Of a DNA stretch of 64,000 nt, positions 60,745 to 64,000 are shown one piece after another. The stretch is from Thermoleophilia bacterium (GTDB taxonomy: Bacteria; Actinomycetota; Thermoleophilia; RBG-16-64-13). Each line of letters starts with the position of its first letter. The stretch's first letter is position 1. A program made the position numbers and the translations under genes. The notes below the pieces were generated by a model. It ran no database searches. It was not told the origin of the DNA and saw nothing but the letters and a program-made list of their open reading frames with translations. The stretch spans positions 3,306,822 to 3,370,821 of the forward strand of contig JAOSKU010000001.1 in assembly GCA_027493445.1 (NCBI GenBank), written 5' to 3'.

Positions 60745-61548
60745 CTGAAAGCCGACGATCCAGTCGTAGTCGCCGCGTCCACAGCCGGGGGCAAATGGAT
60801 ATCCGAGGAGTGCCCCCACCTGCCTGCGACTCCTGACGCTCTCGTCGATGACGTCGTGGCGTCGGTACGAGCCGGGGCCGTCATGGCGCATTTGCATGCG
60901 CGCGACGAACTCGGGCAGCCCACATTCGACCCCGATGTCATGGAGTATATCGTGCGGCGGGTGCGCGCGGGCTGTGACGCGCTCGTTCAGGTCTCCACGG
61001 GAAACCTGCCCGGTGAACCGGCTGAGTCCCTGCCCGCGTTTCTCGGCTCACGTCCGGAGTTCGCGTCGTTCAACCTAAAGGACGAACCGGATAAGGCGAG
61101 AGAGAGAGCGGAGATATTTCGCCGACTCGGAGTGCGGCCGGTCATTGAGGCTTTCGACGTCTCCATGATCCGCATGGCGGGGGAGTTCCTGATGGAGGGC
61201 CAATTGCCGGCCCCCTTGATCTTCGAACTCGTGTTCGAACTCGAAGCCGCCGAGAGGGGACCTATTGACACCACCGCCGATGTCCTCGACCGTGTTCGGG
61301 CGGTGGAAGAAATCGGTGACGCATTCTGGTCGGTCACGCGGGGAGCGGCCCACCGAGGGTTAACCCACGCGCTCGCTCTGGGGCTTGGGGGTTGGATACG
61401 CGTGGGGATGGAGGACTCCCTCGTGAGCTTGGATGGAAGCGTCGTGCGGTCAAGTGCCGAGCTCGTTGACGAGGCTCTCACCCTGGTCCGAGCCTTGGGT
61501 CGGCGCCCGGCGCGGTACGCCGAAGCGCGAACGCTCTTGCGTCTCTAG
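60745..61548 (+). CDS. DUF849/beta-keto acid cleavage enzyme family protein (start approximate)
   Basis: VVASVRAGAVMAHLHARDELGQPTFDPD...LVQVSTGNLPG...GLGGWIRVGMEDSL. Confidence 0.85.
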   Translation: MKADDPVVVAASTAGGKWISEECPHLPATPDALVDDVVASVRAGAVMAHLHARDELGQPTFDPDVMEYIVRRVRAGCDALVQVSTGNLPGEPAESLPAFLGSRPEFASFNLKDEPDKARERAEIFRRLGVRPVIEAFDVSMIRMAGEFLMEGQLPAPLIFELVFELEAAERGPIDTTADVLDRVRAVEEIGDAFWSVTRGAAHRGLTHALALGLGGWIRVGMEDSLVSLDGSVVRSSAELVDEALTLVRALGRRPARYAEARTLLRL

Positions 61549-61881
61549 GAGGCCGCTGAAAATCGAAGCCTTGGCTCACCAGAACGCACTGGCCGGCGCG
61601 ATAGGACGTCCTCGGTCGCGTACGTGGCGCTGCCTGTTTGAGCTCATGCCGGCCCGAAGCCTTGGCCGCCGGGGCGCACTGGACGGCACGAATGCGTCGT
61701 CCTCGGTCGCGCCCGTAGCCTGCGGCTACGAACGCTCCCTGCGTCCTAGCCTCGCACTCGTCCAGCACACCCCAGCGGCGAAGCGTCAAGCCGGCGCGAG
61801 CTCTTCCCGCTTCCTGCGTCCTTCTCTCGCGCTCGCCCAGCGCGCCCTGGTGGCGAAGCGTCACTTTTCAGCAGCCTGCTG
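61546..61881 (+). repeat. Dispersed repeat copy F: two left arms then two right arms (HH-TT)
   Basis: TAGGAGGCCGCTGAAAATCGAAGCC...GAGCTCATGCCGGCCCGAAGCC...GCGTCAAGCCGGCGCGAGCTC...GCGTCACTTTTCAGCAGCCTGCTGG; starts at DUF849 stop codon. Confidence 0.85.
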
Positions 61882-61977
61882 GGATTCGCCCCCTTGACAG
61901 GAAAGGGGCTTGACGGTAGGTTTGTATTTACATTAGGACATAGAGACAAAGGGAGGGCTCGGGGCCCTGCCTTCCGG

Positions 61978-63174
61978 ATGCCTAATTCAAAGGGGGAAAT
62001 TGTGGGCGATCAGCACTCATTCGACGAAGCCACCCTACTTGCGACTGGAGTCTCGCGCCGGCGTTTTCTGAAGTATGCCGGCCTGGGCGCTGCGTCCATA
62101 GGTTTGGGTGCAGGGCTCGCTTCGTGTACCACGGGCGCGGAAGAAACCAGCTCGACCGCCGCTACGGCAGGAACAACTTCCACCGCTGCCACCGGGGATA
62201 CGACGCAGGCTTCGGGCCTCAGCAGAGTGGGCAAGGAGGACCTTGCCGATCAGGCCGCCGCGACAGGAGCAAAGACGATCGGATATGTTGCCTTGTGCGG
62301 CGTTTGTGCGGGTACGGCTCGCATGATCAAGGCCTGCGAAGCGGAGGCCGAACGCCGAGGTTGGGATCTTCAGGTATCCGACACCGGCGGTGATTACAGT
62401 AAAGCTCCGGGGGCTTTTGAGACATTCATCCAAGCCGGAGTTGACATTCTCGTGGATTCGGCGATCGATCCGGGAGCTTTGGGGGATTCGGTCTCCAAGG
62501 CGAACGCGGCCGGCATCCCGACCTTCATCGAGTCTGCGCCGTGGGCGCCGGGATTCGAGTGCTCCGTGAACCAGAACACCTACGAGATGGGGCAGAAGCA
62601 GGCATTGTGGATCGCCTCGCGCCTGCAGGGCGAGGGTAATGTTGCCGTCATCACCTTCGAGCCCATCCAAGTGGTCGCGAGGCGCGAAGCCGTGCTGCGG
62701 GCGATCCTGGGCGCTTACCCGGGCATAAACATCATAGAGACTCACACGGTCGACCCGACCAAAGCCATCGACGATGCCCGCAAGGCTGTGGAGACGTGGC
62801 TCCTCAAGTATCCGCAAGAGGGTGATATCCAGGCCATCTGGGGAGGATGGGATGACCCGGCCGTGGGGGCGGCGACGGCAGTGGATGCTTCGGGTCGCAA
62901 GGACATCTTCGTCATAGGTAACGACGCCGCTCCCGACGTCATCGAGATGATGCGCTCCGGAAGCTCATTCGATGGAGACATTTGGGTCGACTGGGAATCC
63001 ATGGCGGTCGAGCTGTTCCACCAAATGGATCTGGTCGTGCTGGGCCAACCCATTGAGTCTCGTGAGCTATACGTCAATCAGCCTCTTATCAGCCCGCACC
63101 TGGCCAATCTGCCTGCGGCAGGCACGGATCCGGATCCCGCCGGCACCTACTACGTGTGGCCTAACCAGGCGTAG
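61978..63174 (+). CDS. Sugar-type (RbsB-like) ABC substrate-binding protein with Tat-type signal/lipobox
   Basis: SRRRFLKYAGLGAASIGLGAGLASC; DGDIWVDWESMAVELFHQM; periplasmic-binding fold pattern. Confidence 0.85.
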   Translation: MPNSKGEIVGDQHSFDEATLLATGVSRRRFLKYAGLGAASIGLGAGLASCTTGAEETSSTAATAGTTSTAATGDTTQASGLSRVGKEDLADQAAATGAKTIGYVALCGVCAGTARMIKACEAEAERRGWDLQVSDTGGDYSKAPGAFETFIQAGVDILVDSAIDPGALGDSVSKANAAGIPTFIESAPWAPGFECSVNQNTYEMGQKQALWIASRLQGEGNVAVITFEPIQVVARREAVLRAILGAYPGINIIETHTVDPTKAIDDARKAVETWLLKYPQEGDIQAIWGGWDDPAVGAATAVDASGRKDIFVIGNDAAPDVIEMMRSGSSFDGDIWVDWESMAVELFHQMDLVVLGQPIESRELYVNQPLISPHLANLPAAGTDPDPAGTYYVWPNQA

Positions 63175-63176
63175 GC

Positions 63177-64000
63177 ATGTCCGCATCACTGAGGGCGCCG
63201 GACCTGAGCCATAGTCCGGCGCCCGGCTCCACCATTCTTCAGATCAACTCGTTGGTCAAGGACTACCCTGGCCAGCGCGCACTGGACAGTGTGGGCCTGA
63301 CTCTCAAAGAGGGCGAGATCCTCGCCTTGCTGGGGCACAACGGAGCCGGCAAATCGACCCTTGTGAAGGTGTTGGCGGGGGCGACCCCGGCGACCTCGGG
63401 TGAGATTCTCTTGGACGGAGTCCCCTTCTCACCTCAAAGCCCTGCCGAAGCTCGGGACGCGGGCATCGGGGTCGTGTATCAGAATGCGCCGATCATAGAC
63501 TCGATGAGCGTGCAGGAGAACCTGGTTCTTGGGTTTCCCTATCCGCGTCGCAAGATAAGGCTCATCGATTGGTCGCAGCTTGGACGCTGGGCTGCTGATC
63601 AGTGGAGCCGGGCGCTTGGCGAGCTCGAGCCACCCAGCCTGACCGCTCTCATGCGTGACCTCGAACCGAGGGATCAGTGGCTGGTCGCCATCGCCCGAAC
63701 CGTTCTTCATTCTCCTCGGGTGCTCGTTCTGGACGAATCAACGGTGGCCTTCACGGGTGAAGAGACCGAGCAGGTGCACGCTACGCTTCGTAGAATGGCC
63801 GGCGAAGGGACTGCCGTCATCTATGTCACCCACAGACTGCACGAGGCTCTGGCCGTTGCGGATCGCGTAACCGTGTTGCGGGACGGAAGGGTGGTGCTCA
63901 CGCAAGAGGCCCGAACGCTCACAAAGGACTCGCTGATCCGGCATCTGGCCGGGGGACGCCGGGAGCTGACCGCCCTGGAGAACGGCCTCAAGGGAGAGGT
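63177..64000 (+). CDS. Sugar-type ABC transporter ATP-binding protein, truncated by window end; absent from ORF track
   Basis: My translation: LALLGHNGAGKSTLVKVLAG, LVLDESTVAFTGEE, VIYVTHRLHEALAVADRVTVLRDGR. Confidence 0.9.
   Translation, partial: MSASLRAPDLSHSPAPGSTILQINSLVKDYPGQRALDSVGLTLKEGEILALLGHNGAGKSTLVKVLAGATPATSGEILLDGVPFSPQSPAEARDAGIGVVYQNAPIIDSMSVQENLVLGFPYPRRKIRLIDWSQLGRWAADQWSRALGELEPPSLTALMRDLEPRDQWLVAIARTVLHSPRVLVLDESTVAFTGEETEQVHATLRRMAGEGTAVIYVTHRLHEALAVADRVTVLRDGRVVLTQEARTLTKDSLIRHLAGGRRELTALENGLKGE

Overview
High-GC bacterial chromosome segment that I read in four zones, working from the sequence and ORF track only. (1) 1-17 kb, mostly housekeeping: a truncated TnpB gene, a degenerate GGDEF protein, a 4-subunit 2-oxoacid:ferredoxin oxidoreductase, a GlcD-GlcE fusion with GlcF, VapBC modules, recR, an ybaB-like gene, dnaX and an SRP RNA. 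(2) 17-26 kb, accessory: a decayed integron (intI pseudogene with two stop codons, three good attC sites and one truncated attC, toxin-antitoxin cassettes), a ~1.9 kb group II intron whose ends can be read from empty copies of its target repeat, tRNA-Ser(GGA), and an IS701-like element with 13-bp IRs and a CTAG target duplication. (3) 26-33 kb: a divergent membrane pyrophosphatase and a cobalamin-riboswitch-controlled cbiM/N/Q locus. (4) 33-64 kb: a large, apparently uncharacterised catabolic island with two HyuA/HyuB/isochorismatase-type modules, three LeuCD-like hydro-lyase pairs, two aldehyde:ferredoxin oxidoreductases, PEPM/ICL lyase, MmgE/PrpD, HisD-like, HIBADH-like, PdxA-like and DUF849 genes, and an ABC importer. 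The two most novel signals are a family of GC-rich, near-palindromic dispersed repeats that grow by apparent self-nesting (H-T, HH-TT, HHH-TTT), sit on gene stop codons and host the group II intron, and the catabolic island itself. Several genes are broken by single-base indels, mostly in short G/C runs, so sequencing or assembly error must be excluded before calling them pseudogenes.
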